From the NCBI GenBank assembly GCA_029834535.1, contig JAQMWT010000524.1, positions 186,001 through 250,000 of the forward strand: a stretch of 64,000 nucleotides of DNA, written 5' to 3'. Of the stretch, positions 1-11,200 are shown one piece after another (positions within the stretch are counted from its first letter, which is position 1; every line of letters begins with the position of its first letter). The position numbers and the translations under genes were made by a program. The notes below the pieces were generated by a model that saw nothing but the letters and a program-made list of their open reading frames with translations, was not told the origin of the DNA and did not search any database. The stretch comes from Chrysophaeum taylorii. Its lineage: Eukaryota > Sar > Pelagophyceae > Pelagomonadales > Pelagomonadaceae.

Positions 1-530
1 CGCCGATGACAAGCCCGTCCGTCCGCAATAAGGCCAAAGGCCACCTCCTTTCCATCGTCCTCGCGCTCTCGGAGTTCTTCACCAGGCGATCGCCAGGCGA
101 TCGCCATGCTCAAGGCCGAGCTCGACGACATCCTCAAGGAGGGGGAGGCGCTTGTCCACCCCGGCAATCGGGCCCCACAATTTTATTTCCATCCATAGGG
201 AGCATCGTTAGCTGTGTGTCTTTCCAAAGGGTGGTCGTGCGTGTTTTGTGAGCACGAACGTGCGGCCTACATGCCAAGGGGGTAGCAAGCATAGGAGCAG
301 GTGAGGGCAGAACGACGTGACGAGGTCAAGAGCGCCAGCTACCATAAAACAACACAAGTTGGTGTGGCGACGACAGTCAAATCATATGGTAAGTCATCAA
401 AGACAGCCATAGCACGGGCTTCAGGTGGGTGAAAGACAGGAGGGGAGTCATAACGGTATGCTTGAGGTGTGCACATTCCGAATTGTTTTGATCGAGACTG
501 AATCGGGATCTGTACTCCAGCGGATCTAGT

Positions 531-3500
531 TTACTCCACGGAGGCTCGGATCTCCTCCTTAATATCGGCCGAAGCATAGCGGAGAGCACGAGGATCTCGC
601 TTTACGGCTTCAAGCATAAATGTCTTGTCTTTCTTGAGGTCGTCGGAGGCATAATAGAGCGCCCAAACATGCTGTTCCATGGCGGCGAGGACGACGTCCG
701 TGTCATCCTGGAGCTCCCCAGCAGCGTACTGGAGTGCCCGACCATCTTGCTGCACGGCGGTGAGGACCACTGTCTTATCTTTCTTAAGCTCGTCGGCGGC
801 GTCACCGAGCCTCATACCGTTTTTTTTCACGGCAGCAAGAACGACGTCCTTGTCCTTTTTGAGCTCGGCGGCAGCGTACGCGAGCGCCAGATCATTCCGC
901 AGCACGGCGGTGAGGGTAAACTTCTTGTTCCTTCTGACCTTGTCGGGGGCGTACTGGAGCGCTCGACCATTTTGCTGAACAGCGGCAAGGACGACCACAT
1001 CGTCCTTCTTGAACTCGTCCGTGGCGTACTGGAGCGCCGAACCATTCCGCTGGACGGCGTCGAGGACAAACTCTTTGTCTTTCTGGAACTCATCCGCGGC
1101 GTGCTGAAGCGCCGAACCATTCCGCTGGACGGCGTCGAGGACAAACGCTCCGTCTTTCTGGAACTCGTCCGCGGCGTACTGGAGCGCCGAACCATTCCGC
1201 TGGACGGCGTCGAGGACAAACTCTTTGTCTTTCTGGAACTCATCCGTGGCGTACTGGAGCGCCGAACCATTCCGCTGGACGGCATCGAGGACAAACGTTC
1301 TGTCTTTCTGGAACTCATCCGTGGCGTACTGGAGCGCCGAACCATTCCGCTGGACGGCGTCGAGGACAAACGCGCTGTCTTTCTGGAACTCATCCGTGGC
1401 GTACAGAAGCGCTGAACCATTCCGCTGGACGGCGTCGAGGACAAACGTTCTGTCCTTCTTGAACTCGTTCGCGGCGTGCTGGAGCGCCAAACCATTCTGC
1501 CACACGGCGGCGAGGACAAACGTTCTGTCTTTCTGGAACTCGTCCGTGGCGTACTGGAGCGCCAAACCATTCCGCTGGACGGCGGCGAGGACGAATGTTC
1601 TGTCTTTCTGGAACTCGTCCGCGGCGTACTGAAGCGCCAAACCATTCCGCTCCACCGCGGCAAGGACGACCTCCTTGTCCTTCTTGAACTCGTCCGCGGC
1701 GTACTGAAGCGCCAAACCATTCTGCTTCACGGCGGCGACGACGACCCCCTCGTCCTTCTTGAACCAGTCCGCGGCGTACTGGAGCGCCAAAGCATTCTGC
1801 CGTAAGGCGACGAGGACGACCTCCTTGTCTTCCTTGAGCTCGTCCGCGGCGTACAGGAGCGCCAAACCATCTTGCTGCACGGCGGCCAGGACGACCTCCT
1901 TGTCCTTCTTGAACTCGTCCGCGGCGTACTGGAGCGCTAAACCATTCTGCTGTACGGCGGCGATGACGACCTCCTTGTCTTCCTTAAGCTCGTCCGCGGC
2001 GTACTGGAGCGCTAAACCATTCTGCTGCACGGCTTCGAAGACGACCCCCTCGTCCTTCTTGAACTCGTCCGCGGCGTACTGGAGCGCCAAAGCATTCTGC
2101 CGTAAGGCGGCGAGGACGACCTCCTTGTCCTTCTTGAACTCGTCCGCGGCGTACTGGAGCGCTAAACCATTCTGCTTCACGGCGGCGACGACGACCTCCT
2201 TGTCTTCCTTGAGCTCGTCCGCGGCGTACAGGAGCGCCAAACCATTCTGCTGGACGGCATCGAGGACAAACGTTTTGTCTTTCTGGAGTTCGTCCGCGGC
2301 GGACTGAAGCGCCAAACCATTCTGGTGCACGGCGTCGAGGACGACCTTCTTGTCCTTCTTGAACTCGTCCGCGGCGTGCTGGAGCGCCAAACCATTCCGC
2401 TCCACCGCGGCAAGGACGACCTCCTTGTCCTTCTTGAACTCGTCCGCGGCGTACTGGAGCGCCAAAGCATTCTGCCGTAAGGCGGCGAGGACGACCCCCT
2501 CGTCCTTCTTGAACCAGTCCGCGGCGTACTGGAGCGCCAATCCATTCTGCTTCACGGCGTCGAGGACAAACGTTATGTCTTGCAGGAACTTGATCCAGGC
2601 GTACTGGAGCGCTGAACCATTCCGCTGGACGGCGTCGAGGACAAACGTTCTGTCCTTCTTGAACTCGTACCTGGCGTACTGGAGCGCCGAACTATTCCGC
2701 TGGACGGCGTCGAGGACAAACGCTCTGTCTTTCTTGAACTCGTACGCGGCGAAACGGAACGCCGAACCATTCCGCTCCACGGCGGCGAGGACGAACGCTT
2801 TGTCTTTCTGGAACTCGTCCGCGGCGTACTGGAGAGCCTGAGCATTTCTCTGCACCACAGCGAAAACGAAGTCTCTGTCCTCAACGAGCTCTTGGGTGGC
2901 ATACTGAAGCGCCTGACCATTCCGTTGAACTACTTCGAGAACGAAATCTCTGTTTCCCGTAATCTCGTCGGGCGCCCAAGCGAGCGCATGAAAATTCTCC
3001 TCCACAGCCTCCCGGACAATGTCTCTGTTGCGTAGGATCTCCGAGGCAGCGTACCGAATTGCAAGACCGTTTTGGCGCACGCATTCTTCGACGACGCCCG
3101 CGTCTTTCTTTAGCTCGTCGGAGGCGTCTTGGAGCCCGGCTCGATGTAACCGCATGGCTTCCAAGAAGGCTGCCTTGTCAACAAAGACTGTTTCGCTACG
3201 GCGGAACCAGTTTGTCAGGCGTACTCCCGCGTTGCAGAGTCTGAAGACATCGTCCTGCATCGCCAAAACTACAGGGTGTTCAGGATTGAGGCCAGTCAAT
3301 TTGATGACGGCGTCCGTGATCCATTCAGCATGGCTGCCAAAAACGCGACTAGGAGATACGTCCACCACCTTATCAATATGATTTGAAATCTCGCGAAGAT
3401 CTCGCAGCTTCATCGATTTCGTGTTACTGGAGAGAAGACAGAGCAAAAACCCGGTGATAAAAGGCACGCCGTCTCGAGCCAGCGCTCCTCCTTTCCCCTT

Positions 3501-5210
3501 CGAACGAAACACGGCGCGACCAAATAAAGAAGCCAGCTGCACACTCCACACGAGCCTCGAAGCAGGCGCTTCGCAAACGCGCAACACAATTTCCGTTGAG
3601 AACGTCACGTGAGTGAGGGTCACCTCGGTGACTTCCGCATTGCGAGCTCGCTCCGCGTCGGTTGCCGACATCTTACTGTCTTCGTCGCCGACGTCAAGAC
3701 CCTCGTTGATTGTAACGACTTCAGATAGCTGCTTGCCGACGTTGTTCTTCAGCCGTTCGAACGTCTCGATGTCGCTTTCGCACGTGAGTTTGATGGAGCC
3801 TACCTCGGCAATGTTGACGATGAGAGCTGGGAATGTTGTTGTGAGCCACTCAATGACCATCTGCATGAGTGCGGGCCGCGGATTCAGCATGGAGATGATT
3901 ATGACGAAAGAGATGATAGTAGCCGCACCCGATGATGCGGACATTTGATTGTCTAATTGCCCAAGCAGGTTAAGGAACGCGGTGGCTAAACCCGTGTCGG
4001 TTGGAGCAACTTCGAGCCTTGACGGCGACGAAACGTCGAGAAGATTGCTAACGACCTCCCGCATGGGAAACATGCGCACCTGCGGAGTCGTCTCACCAAC
4101 TAGATACATCGACGCGAAAGCCGTGGAGAACGCAGTCTCGACCTCCGTAAGACCGTCACGTTTTTGGCGTGCATCGTAGCTCGTTAGGAATTCATTCATG
4201 AAGTTCTTGTAAGACATTATCGAGTGCTTCAAGGCTATATCATTCGATTTTTCATCCACCCAAAGTATGAACTTCGTGTCCGTGCTCATGGACATTGAGC
4301 GCACAACCGCCTCATCGTCTGGATTGCCCACAATAAACACGCATTCCGGTGGCGAGGCTTCTTGTATCACAAGATCAAGCACAGACTGGAGCGACACAGC
4401 TTTCGGCTGGATCCCATCCCAGAACCGCAGTGTTCGCATCCAACGCCTTTCCGGCCACAGCCGTTTCCATTGCCACTGCAAAATGAGACCGGGGACAAGA
4501 ATTACGAGAGAAGGGGACGTCTTCAGTGCATCAAAGAGAGACTTGAGCGTTGGCTTGTAGCGCACCTTGCCCTTGCCGGCGATTGACTCCCTCAATAACT
4601 CGTAGACCTCGTAAAGCTGCCGATACACTTCGCTCTGCGCGTCTGTACCACCATCATCAATGAAAACAAATGCTAGAAACTGCGGCGGTGGCGGCGAAGT
4701 ATCCTGCTGTTCTTCTGGATGTGGCAGAAGGGGCAGCATCGTTTCGCTAAATTTGTTTCGCACCTCGTATAATCCTCGTATAATCTGATCTGACGCCTCA
4801 ATCTCAAAGAGCCTGTGTGCGTCTTCCAAAAGACGTCGAAGATTGCTTTCGCAGGACTCGAACTTGGGTGTGGCGGTGTCCCACAATGCAACGCACAACT
4901 GCTGATATGCCCACCTCAAGGTCCACTCCGGTTCAACAAACTTCGAAATCAAGTCCTCGGCGCACTCAATTTCCTTTCGGATAGCCTCGAGTGCGGACTT
5001 AAGTCCCTCCAAGCGCGCGCAAACGCTGATTTTTGTCTCGTCGAGGGTCTGCAACCACGGTCGGAGACTCTCACTCACAAATTCCGCGAGCTTTTTACAA
5101 GCAGCTGATGGCGCTTGCAGTTTTTTGTATAGCCTGTGAAAAGACGTGCAGGCCTCGACGATTATTGAGGCCAACTCAGCGCAGGCTTCAAAGACAGCTA
5201 CCACGGCCAT
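531..5210 (-). CDS. DUF4116-type repeat protein, copy 1 (1559 aa)
   Basis: This is a single open frame of 1559 residues starting MAVVAVFEACAEL. Residues about 1-170 look all-helical. A mixed, Trp-rich middle part follows, with a hydrophobic stretch near residue 440 that could be a membrane segment. Residues 698-1547 are 34 contiguous 25-residue units of the type D-E-F-K-K-D-x-x-V-V-L-x-A-V-x-x-N-G-x-A-L-x-Y-A-A. This is the DUF4116 pattern, abundant in some algae and giant viruses, with no established biochemical role. The last 12 residues are non-repeat. The start was chosen because both copies share this Met and similarity ends 27 bp upstream. Many open frames on the opposite strand here are by-products of the 75-bp period. 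The layout (helical head, middle, array of near-identical repeats) recalls fungal and plant recognition proteins, but no nucleotide-binding motif was found, so function is open. Confidence 0.88.
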   Translation of the reverse strand: MAVVAVFEACAELASIIVEACTSFHRLYKKLQAPSAACKKLAEFVSESLRPWLQTLDETKISVCARLEGLKSALEAIRKEIECAEDLISKFVEPEWTLRWAYQQLCVALWDTATPKFESCESNLRRLLEDAHRLFEIEASDQIIRGLYEVRNKFSETMLPLLPHPEEQQDTSPPPPQFLAFVFIDDGGTDAQSEVYRQLYEVYELLRESIAGKGKVRYKPTLKSLFDALKTSPSLVILVPGLILQWQWKRLWPERRWMRTLRFWDGIQPKAVSLQSVLDLVIQEASPPECVFIVGNPDDEAVVRSMSMSTDTKFILWVDEKSNDIALKHSIMSYKNFMNEFLTSYDARQKRDGLTEVETAFSTAFASMYLVGETTPQVRMFPMREVVSNLLDVSSPSRLEVAPTDTGLATAFLNLLGQLDNQMSASSGAATIISFVIIISMLNPRPALMQMVIEWLTTTFPALIVNIAEVGSIKLTCESDIETFERLKNNVGKQLSEVVTINEGLDVGDEDSKMSATDAERARNAEVTEVTLTHVTFSTEIVLRVCEAPASRLVWSVQLASLFGRAVFRSKGKGGALARDGVPFITGFLLCLLSSNTKSMKLRDLREISNHIDKVVDVSPSRVFGSHAEWITDAVIKLTGLNPEHPVVLAMQDDVFRLCNAGVRLTNWFRRSETVFVDKAAFLEAMRLHRAGLQDASDELKKDAGVVEECVRQNGLAIRYAASEILRNRDIVREAVEENFHALAWAPDEITGNRDFVLEVVQRNGQALQYATQELVEDRDFVFAVVQRNAQALQYAADEFQKDKAFVLAAVERNGSAFRFAAYEFKKDRAFVLDAVQRNSSALQYARYEFKKDRTFVLDAVQRNGSALQYAWIKFLQDITFVLDAVKQNGLALQYAADWFKKDEGVVLAALRQNALALQYAADEFKKDKEVVLAAVERNGLALQHAADEFKKDKKVVLDAVHQNGLALQSAADELQKDKTFVLDAVQQNGLALLYAADELKEDKEVVVAAVKQNGLALQYAADEFKKDKEVVLAALRQNALALQYAADEFKKDEGVVFEAVQQNGLALQYAADELKEDKEVVIAAVQQNGLALQYAADEFKKDKEVVLAAVQQDGLALLYAADELKEDKEVVLVALRQNALALQYAADWFKKDEGVVVAAVKQNGLALQYAADEFKKDKEVVLAAVERNGLALQYAADEFQKDRTFVLAAVQRNGLALQYATDEFQKDRTFVLAAVWQNGLALQHAANEFKKDRTFVLDAVQRNGSALLYATDEFQKDSAFVLDAVQRNGSALQYATDEFQKDRTFVLDAVQRNGSALQYATDEFQKDKEFVLDAVQRNGSALQYAADEFQKDGAFVLDAVQRNGSALQHAADEFQKDKEFVLDAVQRNGSALQYATDEFKKDDVVVLAAVQQNGRALQYAPDKVRRNKKFTLTAVLRNDLALAYAAAELKKDKDVVLAAVKKNGMRLGDAADELKKDKTVVLTAVQQDGRALQYAAGELQDDTDVVLAAMEQHVWALYYASDDLKKDKTFMLEAVKRDPRALRYASADIKEEIRASVE
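570..3119 (-). repeat. Array of 34 x 75-bp coding repeats
   Basis: There are thirty-four in-frame 75-bp units without a single length change. Units in the middle are almost identical to each other, while the first four and last five are more diverged. This is the usual sign of unequal exchange acting on the interior of an array. Confidence 0.95.
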
Positions 5211-5237
5211 ACGCCTAGCGCCGTGCGACGAGCCAGC

Positions 5238-6390
5238 GTTTCTCCACGGCTGAGCCGTCTAGCCTCAGCCCTCGCTAAAAACCCTAGTCGACCTTTCAAA
5301 ACCCTAGTCCTCTTTACTCTCCTGAAAAACGATCAGTCGCTCGCGAACTACTGTTGTTCTGTAGGCCGAACGCCGTGGCACCGGCTGTCGATGCTTGAGG
5401 TGGAGAATTTGTCGAAACTCTCTAGGCGACCTCGTTGACACATATGGGCCGGCACTTTCTCGTGGGAGCTGTTTTCTCCGGCGCTGGCCGCTTATTCGCG
5501 TGACGTGCAATGATGGTGCCCTCGACGCAAATCCTCAAGCAGAGGTGCTGCTGGATACGTTCGAGGAACTCAATTGCATGCCGCTGGCGCACTCCAAAGG
5601 ATCCCGTTCTGCGTGAAGCCCGGGCGCACCTTTTGGGCTAGCCACCAGGTACGAGATCCTCCAGCTCCGAGGCCTTCGACGATGCCTTTGAAGCGCCTGG
5701 CAACGGGGCTGGCGCGGCGCAGCATCAACCGCGTCAACGGCTCGGAGATGCACCCAAAAAGCAGCCCCCACGGCAACGACAACTTCAACAGGCGGATCAA
5801 CCAGTACGCCTACGTCGCAGTGCTGGGCTCCGGCATCGCCGTCGAGACCTACTACGTCCGAGAACTTCCCGAGGAGTTCAATTTGATAAAGGTGCGCAAC
5901 CAAACGCCCCGCCGGTCCCCACGGGTCGCATATAAGGCCGGGGTCTTCCTTGACAAGGCACTCCGCAATTTCCACGTGCCAAGCTAAAACTTCGGTACTT
6001 CGTCGCTCAAGCCTGCGACAAATGGCGACAGGCCATCAACTCCCCCCTCAATTCTCCGGTCTGCACCCCTCGTCTGCAAAAAAGCGCCCTGTGATTCTGA
6101 ATCCCAAGCGCCACGGCGCTGGGATTAGCAGCCTACGCCCCGGGCATTGGGCTGGCTAATTAAGTAACTAACTAAGTAACTTCGGACGTCTCCCGAGTCG
6201 AGCGACCCGAGGCATGGGAGCCAGAGCATGGGAGCCAGGCCGGACCGGCAGGAGCCGATCCGGAATCACAGAGAGAAAATCGCGCAGTTTGGGGCAGAGG
6301 CGAGGGGCGAGGACGGACTTTTTGATGGCGGACGGACTTTTTGATGGCGGACTGCCACCGCGGTCTTTGGGCTGGCATCTAGTTAGATAG
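5238..6390. other. Interval without a recognisable gene
   Basis: No gene can be supported here. A 138-codon open frame at 5574-5987 (+) has no recognisable motif and overlaps an open frame on the other strand. A dispersed repeat lies at about 6097-6157. The part next to 5237 should hold the promoter of the copy 1 DUF4116 gene. Confidence 0.5.
6097..6157 (+). repeat. Dispersed repeat, copy 1 (hairpin-containing)
   Basis: The segment reads as a hairpin core GCGCCACGGCGC followed by CTGGGATTAG, CTACGCCCC and GGGCTGGC. The reverse complement of 31797-31860 gives the same order of motifs at roughly three bases in four. The two are probably ends of the same old repeat family; the family type cannot be determined from two pieces. 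Confidence 0.6.
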
Positions 6391-7908
6391 GTGGTTACTT
6401 GTCGCCGGCGTCGATCTCATCTGATACATCGCAGGTCAAGCGCTACGCGTACTACAGCGGGGTCTTTCGTGGGCATCCACGTCCATGTCATGCTGGAGAA
6501 CATCGACGGCATGTGGGACGCGCTCCGGACCGCCGCCAATGAGCTCGTCGTGACCGATGGCGAGGCGGTGGATACGGCCAAGCGAGATCTCGAGGCCGTC
6601 ATCAAGGCGTCGATCCCCTCTGGCGCGCCTTCGCGAAGCTCTTCCCTGTCATCCGCGCGACACCCCTCCTCTCGGACTCAGACGTCCAGGAACTCTGCGC
6701 CTCCTGCGACCTCGTGTGGACAACCGCCCGTGCAGCACCCGGCCATCCACGTGCAGCTCCAGCTCAAGATCATCCAAGTCTACGTCAAGTCCACCGCCGG
6801 GCACTGGCACACAGTCGCTCTCTACACCGAGGACGCTTGCGAGGCTATCCACAACGAGTCAACGAGATCAACCGTCGCTTTTTTTGCGTCAAGGGCGCCA
6901 CCAAGCAGGAGTCCAAGTTCAAAGCCCTCGAAGTCATGGGCCGGTCGGACGTCCAGGCCCTTGGGGACGCTCACCGCAAAGCGTCGGGCGGAGGACCATA
7001 CGCCAAGAAGCCAAGATCTCGCTCTAGTCATTCCAGGATGTGCAGAGACTTATTAGGGTTTGGACGCGAGCCGACCATAGAAGTAGGGTCGGATAAGAAA
7101 GTTCGTACGAGCCGTTAACTATGTTTCAGTTTGTACTAAGATATACTCAACGGATCGCTGAGCTATGTTCATTTGTACTCAAGCAGTATGTGCCGCCACG
7201 CCGCGAGATCGTCGCGATGGAACTAGTCCCCATAGTGAAGTCGGCATCCTTTCGTCCCCTCACGCAAAAAAAGGAAAAAGCCCACGCGTTGTAGGACCCG
7301 TCGTTGCGGCGCGGGCTAGTCTCGTTTTCTTATCCGACCCTAATAGAAGGCCGAAAGAGGGGAAGTACTGCTTGTCGACGCCTTCCTGTCCCCCAAGCCT
7401 GCGAGGAGGAGCGTTGTTCTTCGGGGCTCCACGAGACGACGTCCTCGAGCAGCTTCGCGACGCCCAAGAGGCCGTGAGCCGGTTAGCGGCGGATCGCCTC
7501 GCCCTCGTTGCGAGCCTCGAAGTCACCGAGGCGACCGTCAAGCGACTGCGAGACATCGTCGACGCCCAGGGCCTCGACGTCACAAAAAAATGTGGGCGGT
7601 CGTTAGCGCCGCACAAGAAAACAGCTCCAGAACGACGTCGTCTCTCCGCGCTCAGGCTTCCCGTCGCCGACTACCGTCGCGCCGTCGATGACCTCCCCGT
7701 CGCCGATGACAAGCCCGTCCGTCCGCAAAAAGGCCAAAGACCACCTCATTTCCATCGTCCTCGCGCTCTCGGAGTTCTTCACCAGGGGCCAGGCGATCGC
7801 CATGCTCAAGGCCGAGCTCGACAACATCCTCAAGAAGGGGGAAGCGCTTGAAGCGCTTGTCCACCCCGGCAATCGGGCTGCAACCCCACAATTTTATTCC
7901 CATCTATA
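6391..7908 (+). pseudogene. Decayed coding remnant of unknown family, interrupted by a MITE
   Basis: Plus-strand pieces of protein-like sequence occur in more than one frame. A helical stretch lies near 6480-6610, a beta-rich stretch near 6740-6860, a likely coiled coil at 7435-7580, and a C-terminal helical stretch at 7716-7908. The last part is present again at 1-200 as part of the tandem duplication. The pieces resemble in style, not in any alignment I can prove, the remnants at 35895-39037. I do not recognise the family. It may be an old mobile or virus-like element, so it is recorded only as a fossil. Confidence 0.4.
7084..7342. mobile_element. MITE-like element, 259 bp
   Basis: The ends are perfect 17-bp inverted repeats: tagggtcggataagaaa at 7084-7100 and tttcttatccgacccta at 7326-7342. 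Both sides carry the 7-bp direct duplication atagaag (7077-7083 and 7343-7349). The inside has no credible coding frame. Perfect terminal repeats and an intact target duplication point to a fairly recent, non-autonomous DNA transposon insertion. A 14-bp match to one terminus lies at 39531-39544. The superfamily cannot be assigned from termini alone. Confidence 0.88.
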
Positions 7909-8241
7909 GGGAGCATCGTTAGCTGTGTGTCTTTCCGAAGGGTGGTCGTGCGTGTTTTGTGAGCACGAACGTGCGGCCTACATGCCAAGGAAGTAACAAG
8001 CATAGGAGCAGGTGAGGGCAGAACGACGTGACGAGGTCAAGAGCGCCAGCTACCATAAAACAACACAAGTTGGTGTGGCGACGACAGTCAAATCATATGG
8101 TAAGTCATCAAAGACAGCCATAGCACGGGCTTCAGGTGGGTGAAAGACAGGAGGGGAGTCATAACGGTATGCTTGAGGTGTGCACATTCCGAATTGTTTT
8201 GATCGAGACTGAATCGGGACCTGTACTCCAGCGGATCTAGT

Positions 8242-11200
8242 TTACTCCACGGAGGCTCGGATCTCCTCCTTAATATCGGCCGAAGCATAGCGGAGAGCAC
8301 GAGGATCTCGCTTTACGGCTTCAAGCATAAATGTCTTGTCTTTCTTGAGGTCGTCGGAGGCATAATAGAGCGCCCAAACATGCTGTTCCATGGCGACGAG
8401 GACGATGTCCGTGTCATCCTGGAGCTCCCCAGCAGCATACTGGAGTGCCCGACCATCTTGCTGCACGGCGGTGAGGACCACTGTCTTATCTTTCTTAAGC
8501 TCGTCGGCGGCGTCACCGAGCCTCATACCGTTTTTTTTCACGGCAGCAAGAACGACGTCCTTGTCCTTTTTGAGCTCGGCGGCGGCGTACGCGAGCGCCA
8601 GATCATTCCGCAGCACGGCGGAAAGAACGAAATCCTTATCCACTTTGAGCTCGTACGCGGCGTACTGGAGCGCCGAACCATTCCGCTCCACGGCGTCGAG
8701 GACAAACTCTTTGTCTTTCTGGAACTCGTCCGCGGCGTACTGGAGCGCTAAACCATTCTGCTTCACGGCGGCGACGACGACCTCCTTGTCTTCCTTGAGC
8801 TCGTCCGCGGCGTACTGGAGCGCTAAACCATTCTGCTGTACGGCGGCGACGACGACCTCCTTGTCCTTTTTGAACTCGTCCGCGGCGTACTGGAGCGCCA
8901 AACCATTCTGCTTCACGGCGGCGAGGACGACCACCTTGTCCTTCTTGAACTCGTACGCGGCGTACTTGAGCGCCGAACCATTCCGCTGGACGGCGTCGAG
9001 GACAAACTCTTTGTCTTTCTGGAACTCGTCCGCGGCGTGCTGGAGCGCTGAACCATTCTGCTGGACGGCGTCGAGGACAAACGTTCTGTCTTTCTGGAAC
9101 TCGTCCGTGGCGTACTGGAGCGCCAAACCATTCCGCTCCACCCCGGCGAGGACGACCTCCTTGTCCTTCTTGAACTCGTCCGCGGCGTACTGAAGCGCCA
9201 AACCATTCTGCTTCACGGCGGCGACGACGACCCCCTCGTCCTTCTTGAACCAGTCCGCGGCGTACTGGAGCGCTAAACCATTCTGCCGTAAGGCGTCGAG
9301 GACGACCTCCTTGTCCTTCTTGAACTCGTCCGCGGCGTACTGGAGCGCTAAACCATTCTGCTTCACGGCGGCGACGACGACCTCCTTGTCTTCCTTGAGC
9401 TCGTCCGCGGCGTACTGGAGCGCTAAACCATTCTGCTTCACGGCGGCGACGACGACCTCCTTGTCTTTCTTGAGCTCGTCCGCGGCGTACTGGAGCGCTA
9501 AACCATTCTGCTGTACGGCGGCGACGACGACCTCCTTGTCCTTCTTGAACTCGTCCGCGGCGTACTGGAGCGCCAAACCATTCTGCTTCACGGCGGCGAG
9601 GACGACCACATCGTCCTTCTTGAACTCGTCCGCGGCGTACTGGAGCGCCAAACCATTCTGCTGCACGGCGCCGAGGACAAACGTTCTGTCTTTCTGGAAC
9701 TCGTCCGCGGCGTACTGGAGCGCCAAACCATTCTGGTGCACGGCGTCGAGGACAAACGCTCTGTCTTTCTTGAACTCGTACGCGGCGAAACGGAACGCCA
9801 AACCATTCCGCTCCACGGCGGCGAGGACGATGTCCTTGTCTTTCTTGAACTCGTCCGCGGCGTACTGGAGAGCCTGAGCATTTCTCTGCACCACAGCGAA
9901 AACGAAGTCTCTGTCCTCAACGAGCTCTTGGGTGGCATACTGAAGCGCCTGACCATTCCGTTGAACTACTTCGAGAACGAAATCTCTGTTTCCCGTAATC
10001 TCGTCGGGCGCCCAGGCGAGCGCATGAAAATTCTCCTCCACAGCCTCCCGGACAATGTCTCTGTTGCGTAGGATCTCCGAGGCAGCGTACCGAATTGCAA
10101 GACCGTTTTGGCGCACGCATTCTTCGACGACGCCCGCGTCTTTCTTTAGCTCGTCGGAGGCGTCTTGGAGCCCGGCTCGATGTAACCGCATGGCTTCCAA
10201 GAAGGCTGCCTTGTCAACAAAGACTGTTTCGCTACGGCGGAACCAGTTTGTCAGGCGTACTCCCGCGTTGCAGAGTCTGAAGACATCGTCCTGCATCGCC
10301 AAAACTACAGGGTGTTCAGGATTGAGGCCAGTCAATTTGATGACGGCGTCCGTGATCCATTCAGCATGGCTGCCAAAAACGCGACTAGGAGATACGTCCA
10401 CCACCGCATCAATATGATTTGAAATTTCGCGAAGATCTCGCAGCTTCATCGATTTCGTGTTACTGGAGAGAAGACAGAGCAAAAATCCGGTGATAAAAGG
10501 CACGCCGTCTCGAGCCAGCGCTCCTCCTTTCCCCTTCGAACGAAACACGGCGCGACCAAATAAAGAAGCCAGCTGCACACTCCACACGAGCCTCGAAGCA
10601 GGCGCTTCGCAAACGCGCAACACAATTTCCGTTGAGAACGTCACGTGAGTGAGGGTCACCTCGGTGACTTCCGCATTGCGAGCTCGCTCCGCGTCGGTTG
10701 CCGACATCTTACTGTCTTCGTCGCCGACGTCAAGACCCTCGTTGATTGTAACGACTTCAGATAGCTGCTTGCCGACGTTGTTCTTCAGCCGTTCGAACGT
10801 CTCGATGTCGCTTTCGCACGTGAGTTTGATGGAGCCTACCTCGGCAATGTTGACGATGAGAGCTGGGAATGTTGTTGTGAGCCACTCAATGACCATCTGC
10901 ATGAGTGCGGGCCGCGGATTCAGCATGGAGATGATTATGACGAAAGAGATGATAGTAGCCGCACCCGATGATGCGGACATTTGATTGTCTAATTGCCCAA
11001 GCAGGTTAAGGAACGCGGTGCCAAAACCCGTGTCGGTTGGAGCAACTTCGAGCCTTGACGGCGACGAAACGTCGATAAGATTGCTAACGACCTCCCGCAT
11101 GGGAAACATGCGCACCTGCGGAGTCGTCTCACTAACTAGATACGTCGACGCGAAAGCCGTGGAGAACGCAGTCTCGACCTCCGTAAGACCGTCACGTTTT

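Larger units (their letters stand above)
1..5237. repeat. Left copy of a tandem duplication (at least 5.2 kb)
   Basis: This block is repeated in the same orientation at 7701-12273. The offset is 7700 at the left end and 7036 at the right end; the difference comes mainly from nine extra 75-bp units in this copy. Outside the repeat array the two copies differ at only a few positions per kilobase. The right boundary is sharp at 5237/12273, only 27 bp before the start codon of the gene carried. The left boundary lies outside the window. Bases 1-200 match the 3' end of the decayed coding remnant that ends near 7908. Confidence 0.93.

Noticed and set aside
669-3084. Long open frames on the plus strand across the repeat array (up to 248 codons)
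   Set aside because: They repeat with the same 75-bp period and arise because the unit length is a multiple of three; the minus frame alone matches DUF4116.
570-3119. Regular repeats that could suggest a CRISPR array
   Set aside because: Units are contiguous without spacers, in frame, coding and in a eukaryotic gene.
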